Origin: Nocardiopsis ansamitocini
GTDB taxonomy: Bacteria > Actinomycetota > Actinomycetes > Streptosporangiales > Streptosporangiaceae
DNA: 64,000 nucleotides
NCBI RefSeq assembly: GCF_030268225.1
Contig: NZ_BSQG01000003.1
Coordinates: 94,893 to 158,892 of the forward strand
Reading direction: 5' to 3'
A program made the translations under genes and the position numbers. The stretch's first letter is position 1, and every line of letters begins with the position of its first letter. Below the pieces are notes generated by a model. It worked only from the letters and a program-made list of their open reading frames with translations, had not been told where the DNA came from and did not search any database. Positions 17,585-25,877 of this stretch are shown piece by piece.

Positions 17585-18460
17585 GTGAGCGTGGCTCAAC
17601 CAGAGCCGGGCAGCGGCCCGACCGTGCGTCGAATCCTGCTCGGGTACCAACTTCGCAAGCTTCGCGAGGCCAAGGGAATCACCCGCGCTGACGCTGCTTA
17701 CAAGATCCGCGGTTCGGAATCCAAGATCAGCCGGGTCGAACTCGGTCGGGTCGGTTTCAAGATCCGCGATGTCGAAGACCTGCTCACCTTCTACGGTGTC
17801 ACGGACCAGTCCTTGCGCGAGGCGTATGTCAGCCTGGCCAAGGAGGCCAACGAACCCGGTTGGTGGCAGAAGTACGGCGACGCCCTGCCCGGCTGGTTCC
17901 AGTCCTACGTCGGGCTGGAAGAGGCCGCCACCCAGCTCCGCGTCTACGAGAGCCAGTTCGTGCCCGGCCTGTTGCAGACCGAGGACTACGCGCGTCAGGT
18001 CATCACGCGCGCGGGCAAAGTGCGCCTCGACCACGTGGCCCACGGCCGGATCGCCACCCGTATGCGGCGACAGCACAGGATTCGGGACAACTCCAAGGTC
18101 AAACTCTGGGTCATCATCGACGAGCCGGCGGTCCGTCGTCCCGTCGGCGATGCCGAGGTGATGCGCGGTCAGTTGGAGCACCTGAAGAAGCTCAGTCAGG
18201 AACCCAACATCACGTTGCAGATCGTGCCGTTCAGCCAGGGAGTGTTCGCCGCGGAGACCGGGTCGTTCACCATCCTGCGCTATCCCGAGTACGACCTGCC
18301 CGACGCCGTGTACCTGGAGCAGCTCACCGGGGGCAATCTCCAGGACCGGCGCGACGACGTAGAGGCCTACACCATGGCCTTCGAGTGGCTCGCCGTGGTG
18401 GCCGACCATCCCGAGCTGAGCCGGGCGCGGCTCGATCAGTTCATCGCTGAACTGGGCTGA
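17585..18460 (+). CDS. WhiJ-like XRE regulator with DUF5753
   Basis: 291-residue DNA-binding regulator. A helix-turn-helix of the XRE type spans about residues 15-70 (LGYQLRKLREAKGITRADAAYKIRGSESKISRVELGR in outline), and the rest is the DUF5753 domain, recognisable from the Trp-rich EPGWWQKYG motif and YESQFVPGLLQTEDYAR. This architecture is the WhiJ family that controls development and antibiotic production in Streptomyces, usually together with a DUF397 protein and an ATP-binding protein. GTG start with a GGGGAGG site upstream. Probable target: the TGCACGTGCA sites flanking the module. Confidence 0.9.
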   Translation: MSVAQPEPGSGPTVRRILLGYQLRKLREAKGITRADAAYKIRGSESKISRVELGRVGFKIRDVEDLLTFYGVTDQSLREAYVSLAKEANEPGWWQKYGDALPGWFQSYVGLEEAATQLRVYESQFVPGLLQTEDYARQVITRAGKVRLDHVAHGRIATRMRRQHRIRDNSKVKLWVIIDEPAVRRPVGDAEVMRGQLEHLKKLSQEPNITLQIVPFSQGVFAAETGSFTILRYPEYDLPDAVYLEQLTGGNLQDRRDDVEAYTMAFEWLAVVADHPELSRARLDQFIAELG

Positions 18461-18538
18461 CCTCAAAGCGGGACAGCGTTCTCGCCAGCCGATCGGGAAG
18501 GGCCCCGTCGTTGTCAATGGCGGAGCCCGGTGTCGGCG

Positions 18539-18772
18539 TTAACCCAGCAGGTTGTCGAAGTCGCCGTCTTTGGCGCCGAGGATGAGGGCGTCGATCTCGG
18601 CCTGTGTGTAGACCAGTGCCGGGCCGTTGGGGAAGCGCGAGTTGCGCATCGCGATCGCGCCGTCGGGCAGCTTCGCCATCTCGACGCAGTTGCCGATCGA
18701 GTTGCTGCGGCGGCTCTTCTGCCAGGCCACGTCACCGAGCTCAGTGGCCGAAATGCCGTTGTACGTGCTCAT
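18539..18772 (-). CDS. DUF397 small acidic protein
   Basis: 77-residue DUF397 protein. The diagnostic WQKSRRSNSIGNCVEMAKLPDGAIAMRNSR segment covers residues 18-46. ATG 18772 has AGAGGGA upstream, on the minus strand. DUF397 proteins partner with WhiJ-like regulators and are thought to antagonise them, in some cases in toxin-antitoxin-like fashion. Here the gene is convergent with the XRE gene, whereas the two are usually co-directional, and it has its own promoter region carrying the shared palindrome. Confidence 0.88.
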   Translation of the reverse strand: MSTYNGISATELGDVAWQKSRRSNSIGNCVEMAKLPDGAIAMRNSRFPNGPALVYTQAEIDALILGAKDGDFDNLLG

Positions 18773-18825
18773 GTACAAGCTCCCTCTTGCAGCCCTGTGT
18801 GGAACAGTACTTCGCGCGTGCTTTT

Positions 18826-18847
18826 GCATTCTCGAATGCACGTGCAT
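18826..18847. promoter_or_regulatory. paired palindromes before the DUF397 gene
   Basis: GCATTC-TC-GAATGC (18826-18839) overlaps the perfect 12-bp palindrome ATGCACGTGCAT (18836-18847), 54-75 bp upstream of the DUF397 start. The core matches the site at 16711-16720. Confidence 0.6.
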
Positions 18848-18955
18848 GCGCACTGTAGTTTGGAGGATAGCGTATGTCTCTGGGAAAAATCCGAGAGGGC
18901 GGGAGCATGTAGGCGCTATGTAAGCAAGGCGGATTGATCCGACGCACGTACGCGA

Positions 18956-18991
18956 AAGGGTCCCGCCGAAAAACATCCGGGCGGGACCCTT
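18956..18991. terminator. 12-bp stem terminator after the zinc-binding lipoprotein gene
   Basis: AAGGGTCCCGCC (18956-18967) pairs perfectly with GGCGGGACCCTT (18980-18991), about ten bases beyond the stop of the minus-strand gene at 19001. Confidence 0.7.
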
Positions 18992-19000
18992 CGGGCGGAC

Positions 19001-19906
19001 TCAGGAGCAGTCGAGGGCGCTCCGCAGCGTTTCCAGGTTGGCGCGCATGACCGAGGGGTAATCCGTTCCGGACGACTCGTCGGTGATGCCTTCCAGTGGA
19101 TCCAGTACCGCCGTCTGCACCCCTGCCTCCTCGGCGATGGTCTGTGCAACGGCCGGACTGACCAGCGTCTCGGTGAAGACGGTCGAGACGTCGCGTTCCT
19201 TGACCAGGCGGGCGACCTCGGCCATGCGGGCCGGAGAAGGTTCGGTATCGGGTTCGATCCCGGTGATAGCGGTCTGCTGAAGGTCGTAGTTGTCGGCCAG
19301 GTAGCCGAACGCCGCGTGGCTGACGACCATGTCCCGGGTCGCGCACTGTGCGAGGCCGCTCCGGTAGTCCGCGTCTATTTCGGTCAGTTCGGTCGCCACG
19401 CCGGCCGCGTTGGAGCGGTAGGTGTCAGCGTTGTCCGGGTCCACCTCTGCCAGCCGCTCGCCCAGTCCTTCGGCCACGGTCGACAGTCGATTCGGATCCA
19501 ACCACATGTGCGGGTCGAGGCCGCCGCCGTTCTCCTCCGGGACCTCGCGCAACTCCACCAGATCGTTGACCGCCAAAGCGGCGTCGGCCGCTTGTTGGTG
19601 TACCGCGTCGTCCACTGCCGGCTGCATACCGTCGATGAAGAAGACGATGTCGGCCGAGCCCAATGAGCCGACCTGGCGGGCGGTCAGCTCCAGATCGTGC
19701 GGGTCGACCCCCGGCTGGGTGAGGTTGCTCAGCGCCACGGAGTCGCCGCCCACCCGCTCGGCCAGCCATTCCAGCGGATAGACGGTCGTGATCACGGACA
19801 CGCCGTCGGAAGATTCTCCGCCGGTGGCCGAACAGCCGCCGACCGTACCGGCGGCCAGTATTCCGACCGCGCCGACCGCGGCCGCCCTCAATATCCCAGA
19901 TCGCAT
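19001..19906 (-). CDS. znuA: Zinc/manganese ABC transporter substrate-binding lipoprotein (ZnuA-like)
   Basis: Metal-binding lipoprotein of the TroA/ZnuA (cluster 9) family, 301 residues from ATG 19906. The signal peptide ends in a lipobox, GTVGGC at about 20-25. Metal-ligand motifs are DPHDLE near 68, GLDPHMWLDP near 130, SHAAFGYLADNY near 200 and a final Asp in the DPLEG region. The His-rich loop found in many zinc-specific members is absent. Permease and ATPase genes are not adjacent, so it must serve a transporter elsewhere. A Zur-box-like palindrome sits just upstream of this start, which argues against the longer frame starting at 19942. Confidence 0.88.
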   Translation of the reverse strand: MRSGILRAAAVGAVGILAAGTVGGCSATGGESSDGVSVITTVYPLEWLAERVGGDSVALSNLTQPGVDPHDLELTARQVGSLGSADIVFFIDGMQPAVDDAVHQQAADAALAVNDLVELREVPEENGGGLDPHMWLDPNRLSTVAEGLGERLAEVDPDNADTYRSNAAGVATELTEIDADYRSGLAQCATRDMVVSHAAFGYLADNYDLQQTAITGIEPDTEPSPARMAEVARLVKERDVSTVFTETLVSPAVAQTIAEEAGVQTAVLDPLEGITDESSGTDYPSVMRANLETLRSALDCS

Positions 19907-19926
19907 GCCGTCCATCATGTGGACGG

Positions 19927-19941
19927 TGAAAACGATTGTCA
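19927..19941. promoter_or_regulatory. Zur-box-like palindrome
   Basis: TGAAAACGATTGTCA resembles the actinobacterial Zur consensus TGAAAATGATTTTCA and is an imperfect palindrome. It lies 21 bp upstream of the chosen start of the zinc-binding lipoprotein, as expected for zinc repression. Confidence 0.6.
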
Positions 19942-19986
19942 ATTCAGGATGGTTCGTCCGCTACCGCCCGTTCCCGGCGGTGGCGT

Positions 19987-20655
19987 TCAGCCCAACTCGG
20001 CAAAGCGTTCCACGGCGTCGGTCTTTCCGGCCACGATGATGATGTCGCCCTTCTGGGGAACCGTGTCCGTCGTCGCGTAGGTGAACGCCTCGCCGTGGCG
20101 CTTGATGGAGACCACGGTGATGCCGTGGGCCGAGCGCACCCTCGTCTCGCCGAGCCTGCGTCCGATGATCTCCTTGGGGGCGCGTGTCTTCCCCAGGGCG
20201 AAGTTCTCCTCGATCTCCACATAGTCGAGCATGCGACCGGAGACCAGGTGTGCTACGCGCTCGCCCATGTCGTGCTCGGGCAGCACCACGTTGTGGGCCC
20301 CGATCTGCTGCAGGATCCGCCCGTGGCGTCGGCTGATCGCCTTCGCCCAGATGTGCGGCACGCCCATGTCCACCAGCAGGGAAGTGGTGAGGATGCTCTC
20401 CTCCAGGTGAGTGCCGATGGCCACTACCGCGCGGGTGAATTCGTGCGCACCCAATTGGCGCAGGGCCTCGTCGTCAGTGGTGTCGGCGACCACGGTGTGG
20501 GTCAGTGAGTCGGCGTACGCCTGGACCCGGCGCGGATTGTTGTCCACCCCCAGTACCTCCCAGCCGTGGGTGACCAATTCTTCCGACAGGGAGCCACCGA
20601 ACCGGCCGAGCCCGATCACCAGGACCCGTTTGTCATTTGTCTTGTTACGCGGCAC
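19987..20655 (-). CDS. ktrA: Potassium uptake regulator KtrA (TrkA family)
   Basis: RCK-domain protein of about 222 residues that gates the KtrB channel in response to nucleotides. The Rossmann motif VLVIGLGRFGGSL at the N-terminus, acidic residue at the end of beta-2 (GVDNN) and the RCK_C domain (residues about 140-222) are clear. I place the start at GTG 20655, preceded by AGGAGGA at normal distance; a longer frame from GTG 20682 overlaps ktrB but has no site. Co-transcribed with ktrB. Confidence 0.9.
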   Translation of the reverse strand: MPRNKTNDKRVLVIGLGRFGGSLSEELVTHGWEVLGVDNNPRRVQAYADSLTHTVVADTTDDEALRQLGAHEFTRAVVAIGTHLEESILTTSLLVDMGVPHIWAKAISRRHGRILQQIGAHNVVLPEHDMGERVAHLVSGRMLDYVEIEENFALGKTRAPKEIIGRRLGETRVRSAHGITVVSIKRHGEAFTYATTDTVPQKGDIIIVAGKTDAVERFAELG

Positions 20656-20678
20656 TGCGTCCTCCTGGCGGGGCGGGG

Positions 20679-22097
20679 TCACCCGATGATCGGTCGGGCC
20701 TCGGGCAGGTCATAGCGCCGGGTCCGCTCGCGCAGGGCCAGGGCGGAGGCAAAGGTGATGGGGCCGATCCGGCCGGCGAACATCAGTATCACGAGCAGTA
20801 CCTGGACGTCTTCTGGAAGGTGGGGGGTGATGCCGGTCGACAGGCCCACCACTCCCGAGGCCGAGACCACCTCGAACATTACTTGTTCGAGTCCGTAGGA
20901 GGTCCGGATCAGCAGGTAGATGGTGGCGGTGGCGATCACGGTCATGGACAGGAAGGTCAGGCTGAGTGCCTGGCGGATCGCCCCGGAGGAGACCCGGCGT
21001 CCGAAGGCGTGCACGTTCGGGTGGCCGCGGATCTCGGCCCACACCACCAGTCCGATCACCGCGAAAGTGGCGGCCTTGATGCCGCCCGCCGTTCCGGCGC
21101 TGCCACCGCCCACGAACATCAGCATGATGGTGCAGAAGAGGGTGGAGCTCTCCATCGCGCCCACGTCGACCACGTTGAAGCCCCCACTGCGCGGCATGAT
21201 TCCGTGGAAGGCCCCGTCGAGGAGCTTCTGCTGCCAGGGCATCGGTCCCAAGGTGTGCGGATTGCTCCACTCCAGCGCGGTCACCGCGATCATGCCGCCA
21301 CCGAACAGGAGGGCGGAGGCGCAGACGGTCATCTTGGCGTGCAGGCTCCAGCGCTGCGGTGACGTCAGGTGCCGCCGCAGTTCCAACAGGACGGGGAAGC
21401 CCAGCCCGCCCAGCACGCTGGCCACAGCGGTGGGGACGAGGATCAGAGGATCCCCCGCGAACCGCGTCAGGCTGTCGCCGTAGAGGGACAGCCCCGCGTT
21501 GTTGAAGGCCGAGACCGCGTGAAAGGTTCCGCTGTACAGCGCGGTGTCCAGCGCCATGTCGTGGCCCAGCCACATCTGCGGTACGAGGATCGCCGCGGTG
21601 ACCGCCTCGCACGCCAGGCTCACCTTGAGAATGCGCACGACTATGCCGCGGGCGTCGCCGACGTTGAGCGTGCGCGACTCGGTCTGCACGCTCAATTGCA
21701 TTCGCAGGCCGAACCGCCGAATGACCACGAGCCCCAGGACCGAGGCCAGCGTCATGATTCCCAACCCGCCGATCTGGATCAGCGTCAGGATGACGAGCTC
21801 GCCGAAGACCGACCAGTGCGCGCCGATGTCCACCACCGCCAGTCCCGCGACGCACAGGGCGGACACGGCGGTGAACAGCGCCTGCACCACGGTGGCGCCG
21901 TTCTCCTCCCCGTGGGCGATCGGCAGCAGCAACAGTCCGGTGCCGATGAGGGCGACGGTGCCGAAGAGCATCACGAAGACCCGTCCCGGTTTGCTCCAGG
22001 ACGAGCGGTGCCCCACGATTCCGGGCGGGGTCTCCGCACGCTCTCGGTGCAGTAATCGCATCAGCCAGCTGCGCAGGCCGTGCAGTCGGTCCCGCAT
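20679..22097 (-). CDS. ktrB: Potassium uptake channel KtrB (TrkH family)
   Basis: 472-residue membrane channel of the Trk/Ktr/HKT superfamily. Four pore-loop repeats are visible around SALCVAGL, SAFNNAGLS, MPRSGGFN and SASGVVGLS, each with the conserved filter glycine, and about eight to ten membrane helices. It is the ion-conducting partner of KtrA, whose gene follows after 23 bp. Probably sodium- or ATP-gated potassium uptake for osmotic adjustment, with the NhaA antiporter encoded just upstream on the same strand. Confidence 0.92.
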   Translation of the reverse strand: MRDRLHGLRSWLMRLLHRERAETPPGIVGHRSSWSKPGRVFVMLFGTVALIGTGLLLLPIAHGEENGATVVQALFTAVSALCVAGLAVVDIGAHWSVFGELVILTLIQIGGLGIMTLASVLGLVVIRRFGLRMQLSVQTESRTLNVGDARGIVVRILKVSLACEAVTAAILVPQMWLGHDMALDTALYSGTFHAVSAFNNAGLSLYGDSLTRFAGDPLILVPTAVASVLGGLGFPVLLELRRHLTSPQRWSLHAKMTVCASALLFGGGMIAVTALEWSNPHTLGPMPWQQKLLDGAFHGIMPRSGGFNVVDVGAMESSTLFCTIMLMFVGGGSAGTAGGIKAATFAVIGLVVWAEIRGHPNVHAFGRRVSSGAIRQALSLTFLSMTVIATATIYLLIRTSYGLEQVMFEVVSASGVVGLSTGITPHLPEDVQVLLVILMFAGRIGPITFASALALRERTRRYDLPEARPIIG

Positions 22098-22244
22098 GAT
22101 CAGTCCGCCATCCCTCGTGTCGCGGCCCCCCGGCCAACCGGTCCACGGATGTCGAAGTTAGCGTCGGGGCGTTCGACACGCGAGCCGAACTGCGGAACCG
22201 AGTCGCTCTCGGGAGATCATCGCGGGTGCGAGGTGAAGATTCGG

Positions 22245-23489
22245 TCAGCCGGTCGGTGTGTGCGCGGTGCCGGCGTGCTTCCTGCGGTAGTGGGCGTTGC
22301 GGGTCAGAAGTACGCCGGAGGCGAGAACGGTGGCGATCAGCGAAGCGATCAACACCCCGCTCTTGGCGTGTTCCAGCACTGCTCCATCGGTGAAGGAAAG
22401 CTCGGTGATCAGCAGGGAGACGGTGAAGCCGATTCCGGCGAGCAGCGACATCCCGGCCAGGTCGATCCAGCTCAGAGCGGGGTTCAGTTCGGCCCGGGTG
22501 ACCTTCGTGGTGATCCAGGATCCGCCGAGGATACCGATGAGTTTGCCCAACACCAGCCCGAGGATGATCCCGATGGCCGCGGTGTCGGTGAACACCGTGC
22601 CCAGTCCGTTGAAGACGACTCCGGCGGACATGAGCGCGAAGACCGGCAGGGCGATCCCGGCCGACCACGGGCGCAGCAGGTGCTCGACCCGATGGCTCGG
22701 CGACTCGGAGGCTCCGTCGAGTGGCACGGTACGCATCAGCATGCCCATGGCCACACCCGCGATGGTGGCGTGCACGCCACTGGCGTGCATGAGCGCCCAG
22801 ATGGTGAAGGCGAGAGGGAGATAGACGACCCAGTTGGGCAGCACCGAACGGTCGAGGGCTGCGGCCAGGCCCCGGCCCCGTTGGAGGTAACCGAACACCG
22901 CCAGAAGCGCGAGGGCGCCCAACAACGGGAGAAAGGAGAGGCCGCTGGTGTAGAAGACGGCGATGACGACGATAGCGCCGAGGTCGTCGACGATGGCAAG
23001 GGTGAGGAGGAAGGTGCGCAGCGCGGGAGGCAGGTGTCGTCCGATCACCGCGAGGATCGCAACAGCGAAGGCGATGTCGGTCGCCATGGGGATCCCCCAC
23101 CCCTGAAGCGTCTCGGGGTGGTTGATGTTGACCAGGGCGTAGATGATCGCGGGGACGGCCATTCCGCAGATCGCGGCGATGATGGGGAGCATGGCCCGGC
23201 GGGGGTCGCGCAGCTCCCCGTGGGTGAACTCCTGTTTGAGCTCGTTGCCCACGATGAAGAAGAAGACCGCCAGCAGCCCGTCGGCCGCCCACGCCTGTAC
23301 CGACAGGTTCAGGTGCAGTGAATCGGGTCCGAAGGTGAAGGACCGTACGGCCTCGTAGGTCGCGCCGAACGCGGAGTTGGCCCAGAGGAGGGCGACCACT
23401 GCGGCGGCGATGAGGAGGAATCCGCCGACCACGTCCCTGCGCAGCAGGTCGGGGATCGTACGAAGGCCGTACTGCTTGTGCTCGGTCAT
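22245..23489 (-). CDS. nhaA: Na+/H+ antiporter NhaA
   Basis: 414-residue NhaA-family antiporter with 12 predicted helices. The essential aspartate pair is in AIVDDLGAIVVIAVFY near residue 160, and family motifs LLALWANS-like near 35 and NHPET near 125 are present. ATG 23489 has CAGGAG seven bases upstream. Exchanges internal Na+ for protons; proximity to KtrAB suggests a monovalent-cation homeostasis cluster, although the 147-bp gap leaves co-transcription open. Confidence 0.93.
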   Translation of the reverse strand: MTEHKQYGLRTIPDLLRRDVVGGFLLIAAAVVALLWANSAFGATYEAVRSFTFGPDSLHLNLSVQAWAADGLLAVFFFIVGNELKQEFTHGELRDPRRAMLPIIAAICGMAVPAIIYALVNINHPETLQGWGIPMATDIAFAVAILAVIGRHLPPALRTFLLTLAIVDDLGAIVVIAVFYTSGLSFLPLLGALALLAVFGYLQRGRGLAAALDRSVLPNWVVYLPLAFTIWALMHASGVHATIAGVAMGMLMRTVPLDGASESPSHRVEHLLRPWSAGIALPVFALMSAGVVFNGLGTVFTDTAAIGIILGLVLGKLIGILGGSWITTKVTRAELNPALSWIDLAGMSLLAGIGFTVSLLITELSFTDGAVLEHAKSGVLIASLIATVLASGVLLTRNAHYRRKHAGTAHTPTG

Positions 23490-23681
23490 GGTGCTCCTGG
23501 AGAAGGGCATGGGCGATCCAATCGCCGACCAGACTTCCCGGCACACCAGGTGCGTGATGGCACGATCGCGGCCACCTGCGCAAAGGTCCGTGATCGGACC
23601 CTCAGGAGACTATGCCAGGCGTGCTCCTCGCTGTCCACGTCGGCCCCGGACCGACGGCATTCCGTGGTGCGTGACGCCGGA

Positions 23682-24590
23682 TCACGTGTGCCGGGCGCCC
23701 TCGTGCGCATCGTGCCCGGCGGGCTCCAGCTGGAGGGTGGAGTGTTCGACGTCGAAGTGCCCGGAAAGGCACTCGTGCAACTCGTCCAGGATGCGGCCGG
23801 TGTCGGTGAGCCGTTCGTCCTCGACCACGACGTGTGCGGAGAGCACCGGCACACCCGAGGTGATCGTCCAGGCGTGCAGGTCGTGCACGCCCAGCACTCC
23901 CGGCTGCTTCAGCAGATGGTCGCGCACCTCGTCGAGGTTCATGCCGCGCGGCACGGCTTCCAACAGGATGTGCAGCGCCTCGTTCAGCAGGTTCCAGGCG
24001 CGCGGCACGATGAAGGCGGCGATGGCCAGCGACACGACGGAGTCCGCCCGCTCCCAGCCGGTGGTCCAGATGATGGCGCCGGCGACGAGGACACCCACCG
24101 ACGACAGCATGTCGCTGAACACCTCCAGGTAGGCGCCGCGCATGTTGAGGCTCTCGCCCTGCGCCCGTTGGAGCACGACCAGGCCCACCACGTTCACCGC
24201 GAGACCCAGCGCGGCCACGACCAGCACGATCGGTCCGGACACGGGGTGCGGGTCGAGGAGACGGTTGATCGCCTCGTAGGCGATGTAACCGCAAAGGACG
24301 AAGAGCAGGATCGCGTTGGCCGCCGCGGCCAGGATCTCCGCGCGCTGGAAACCGAAGGTGCGCGTGGAATTGGAGGGCCGGGCGGCGATCCACACGGCGA
24401 ACAGCGCCAGCACGATACCGAACGAGTCGGCCGCCATGTGCCCGGCGTCGGCCAGCAGCGCCAGACTGCCCGCGCTCACCCCACCGATGACCTGGACGAC
24501 CATCACGCTGACAGTCAGGCACAGGACGAGTACGAGTCGTCCGCGATGTTTGGCCGCGGCTGTCTGGTGCCCGTGTCCGTGGTCGCCCAT
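23682..24590 (-). CDS. Cation diffusion facilitator (Zn/Cd efflux)
   Basis: 302-residue CDF exporter with six membrane helices and a cytosolic C-terminal ferredoxin-like domain. The metal site in helix 2 is DAGHMAAD; in helix 5 the usual His-x3-Asp appears as LEVFSDM, so Glu replaces His. The N-terminus is His-rich (GDHGHGHQ). GGGAGGA precedes the ATG. A CmtR-like metal sensor is divergently encoded, with operators covering both promoters, so metal-induced efflux (Zn, Cd or Pb) is well supported. Confidence 0.9.
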   Translation of the reverse strand: MGDHGHGHQTAAAKHRGRLVLVLCLTVSVMVVQVIGGVSAGSLALLADAGHMAADSFGIVLALFAVWIAARPSNSTRTFGFQRAEILAAAANAILLFVLCGYIAYEAINRLLDPHPVSGPIVLVVAALGLAVNVVGLVVLQRAQGESLNMRGAYLEVFSDMLSSVGVLVAGAIIWTTGWERADSVVSLAIAAFIVPRAWNLLNEALHILLEAVPRGMNLDEVRDHLLKQPGVLGVHDLHAWTITSGVPVLSAHVVVEDERLTDTGRILDELHECLSGHFDVEHSTLQLEPAGHDAHEGARHT

Positions 24591-24647
24591 GGGTCCTCCC
24601 GAAGTGGCCGCCGGGAACGTCCTGTACCCGTGACTGTTCAGCCTCCA

Positions 24648-24677
24648 CTGTTTATACAGCCCCGACTGTCAATACAG
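24648..24677. promoter_or_regulatory. tandem operators CTGT-N4-ACAG for the CmtR-like repressor
   Basis: Two palindromic boxes, CTGT-TTAT-ACAG (24648-24659) and CTGT-CAAT-ACAG (24666-24677), are spaced 18 bp centre to centre between the divergent exporter and repressor genes. Box 1 contains TATAAA read on the minus strand, the likely -10 of the exporter; box 2 lies at the -35 position of the repressor. Confidence 0.75.
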
Positions 24678-24686
24678 CAATTCGTG

Positions 24687-24692
24687 TACAAT
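24687..24692 (+). promoter_or_regulatory. -10 element giving a probable leaderless repressor mRNA
   Basis: TACAAT at 24687-24692 places the transcription start at about 24699-24700, exactly the ATG of the repressor. There is no ribosome-binding site before that ATG, consistent with a leaderless transcript. Confidence 0.55.
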
Positions 24693-24699
24693 GATTTTC

Positions 24700-25038
24700 A
24701 TGTTGACCTCCGAGCAGCGTCTCTCCGCGATCCAGCGTCTCGGCCGGGCCCTGGCCGATCCCACGCGGTGTCGTCTGTTGTTGGCGCTCTTGGACGGGCC
24801 CGCCTACCCGGCCCAGCTGGCGGACCAGCTCGGCCTCACCCGCCAGAACGTCTCCAACCACCTCGCCTGTCTGCGTGAATGCGGGCTAGTCAGCACGGCG
24901 GCGCACGGCCGGCAGACGAGTTATACCCTCGTGGACGATTCGTTGCGCCACGCGTTGGATGATCTGCTTCGCGTGGTCTGGGGCGTGGCGGCCGAGCACG
25001 TGCCGCCGGGGGAGGCGGAACCGGTCGTCACCGGTTGA
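24700..25038 (+). CDS. CmtR-like ArsR-family metal-responsive repressor
   Basis: 112-residue winged-helix repressor closely resembling mycobacterial CmtR (Cd/Pb sensor): MLTSEQR start, GRALADPTRCRLLLALLDG, and LTRQNVSNHLACLRECGLV with the two sensing cysteines spaced C-x3-C in the recognition-helix region. The third CmtR ligand, a C-terminal cysteine, is not visible; a His in AEHVPP may substitute. The start at ATG 24700 aligns with CmtR and with a leaderless promoter; ATG 24691 overlaps the -10. Divergent from the CDF exporter it presumably represses. Confidence 0.88.
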   Translation: MLTSEQRLSAIQRLGRALADPTRCRLLLALLDGPAYPAQLADQLGLTRQNVSNHLACLRECGLVSTAAHGRQTSYTLVDDSLRHALDDLLRVVWGVAAEHVPPGEAEPVVTG

Positions 25039-25160
25039 ACGGTCCGCCCGGCTCCGGCGTGCGGCAAGGATGCGGCGACCCGCTTCGGTACCGTCTGCCC
25101 GCTCCGCGTGGCCTGGCCTTTCCGCCGGGCCGGTAGTCGCCGGACGCGTCGGGGGAGACC

Positions 25161-25706
25161 TCAGGACGGCAGGTCGTCCCCGGTGCACTGGGCCTCCATG
25201 GCAGCGTGCAGCGCCGCTACGCCGCGGACCAGTCCGCGCAGCGTCTCCACGTCGAGCGCACTGAGCGCGCTCCAACTCCGTTCCTGGCCGGTGCCCCACA
25301 TCTCCGCGATCAGTGCGCGTCCCTCCTCGGTCAGGTCGATGCGGCGCACCCGTCGGTCCCTGGCATCCTCGCGTCGGACGACCAGCGACCGTGCGGCGAG
25401 CCTGTCGACTATCCCGGTCAGTGTGGCGACCCCCACACCGATGCCCTCGGCGAGTTCGTGTGCGGGCATGTCCCCGTCGATGGAGAGCAGGACCAGCACC
25501 TTCAGCTGCTGGATGGTCAGGGTCGTGGTCAGCAGGGGAAGCGACCGGTCCCGTGCGAACCTGCGGACCTGACGCAGCTCCAAGTCCCTGAGCTGGGAAA
25601 TCAGCTCGTTCTTGATTGCAGCGGCGTCGTTGCCCGTGGTCATCTTTGTCGCGCTCATCCCTGATATGTCGGCGGTTGTCCCTGACTTACCCCTGATTTC
25701 TATCAT
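25161..25706 (-). CDS. MarR-family repressor
   Basis: MarR-type winged-helix regulator. TLTIQQLKVLVLLSIDGDMPAHELAEGIGVGVATLTGIVDRLAARSLVVRREDARDRRVRRIDLTEEGR in outline gives the HTH and the wing with the DxRxxR motif. The start is uncertain: the longest frame begins at 25706, but CCCTGA repeats and an inverted repeat cover its first 16 codons, so initiation at 25658 or 25643 would leave those sites in the promoter. Divergent from the RND pump it probably controls. Confidence 0.82.
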   Translation of the reverse strand: MIEIRGKSGTTADISGMSATKMTTGNDAAAIKNELISQLRDLELRQVRRFARDRSLPLLTTTLTIQQLKVLVLLSIDGDMPAHELAEGIGVGVATLTGIVDRLAARSLVVRREDARDRRVRRIDLTEEGRALIAEMWGTGQERSWSALSALDVETLRGLVRGVAALHAAMEAQCTGDDLPS

Positions 25707-25711
25707 TCAGG
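25659..25711. promoter_or_regulatory. CCCTGA repeats and CCTGA/TCAGG inverted repeat
   Basis: CCCTGA occurs at 25659, 25680 and 25691 in the same orientation, spaced 21 and 11 bp, that is on one helical face. CCTGA (25692-25696) with TCAGG (25707-25711) makes an inverted repeat, a typical MarR operator size. It lies between the MarR gene and the RND pump. Confidence 0.55.
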
Positions 25712-25877
25712 TCAGAAGTTCAATGTGACACGAAGTATTCTGAGTGATGCGTGCCCGGCAAATCACCACGAACATCCGTAAAAGGACTGCGTGGAACGCG
25801 GCGTTCCCCACCGCTCTGCCGCTCGTCGAAGCGGCGCCGCGTCCACCGCGAACACTCTTGTTGAGGAGCACACTCTC

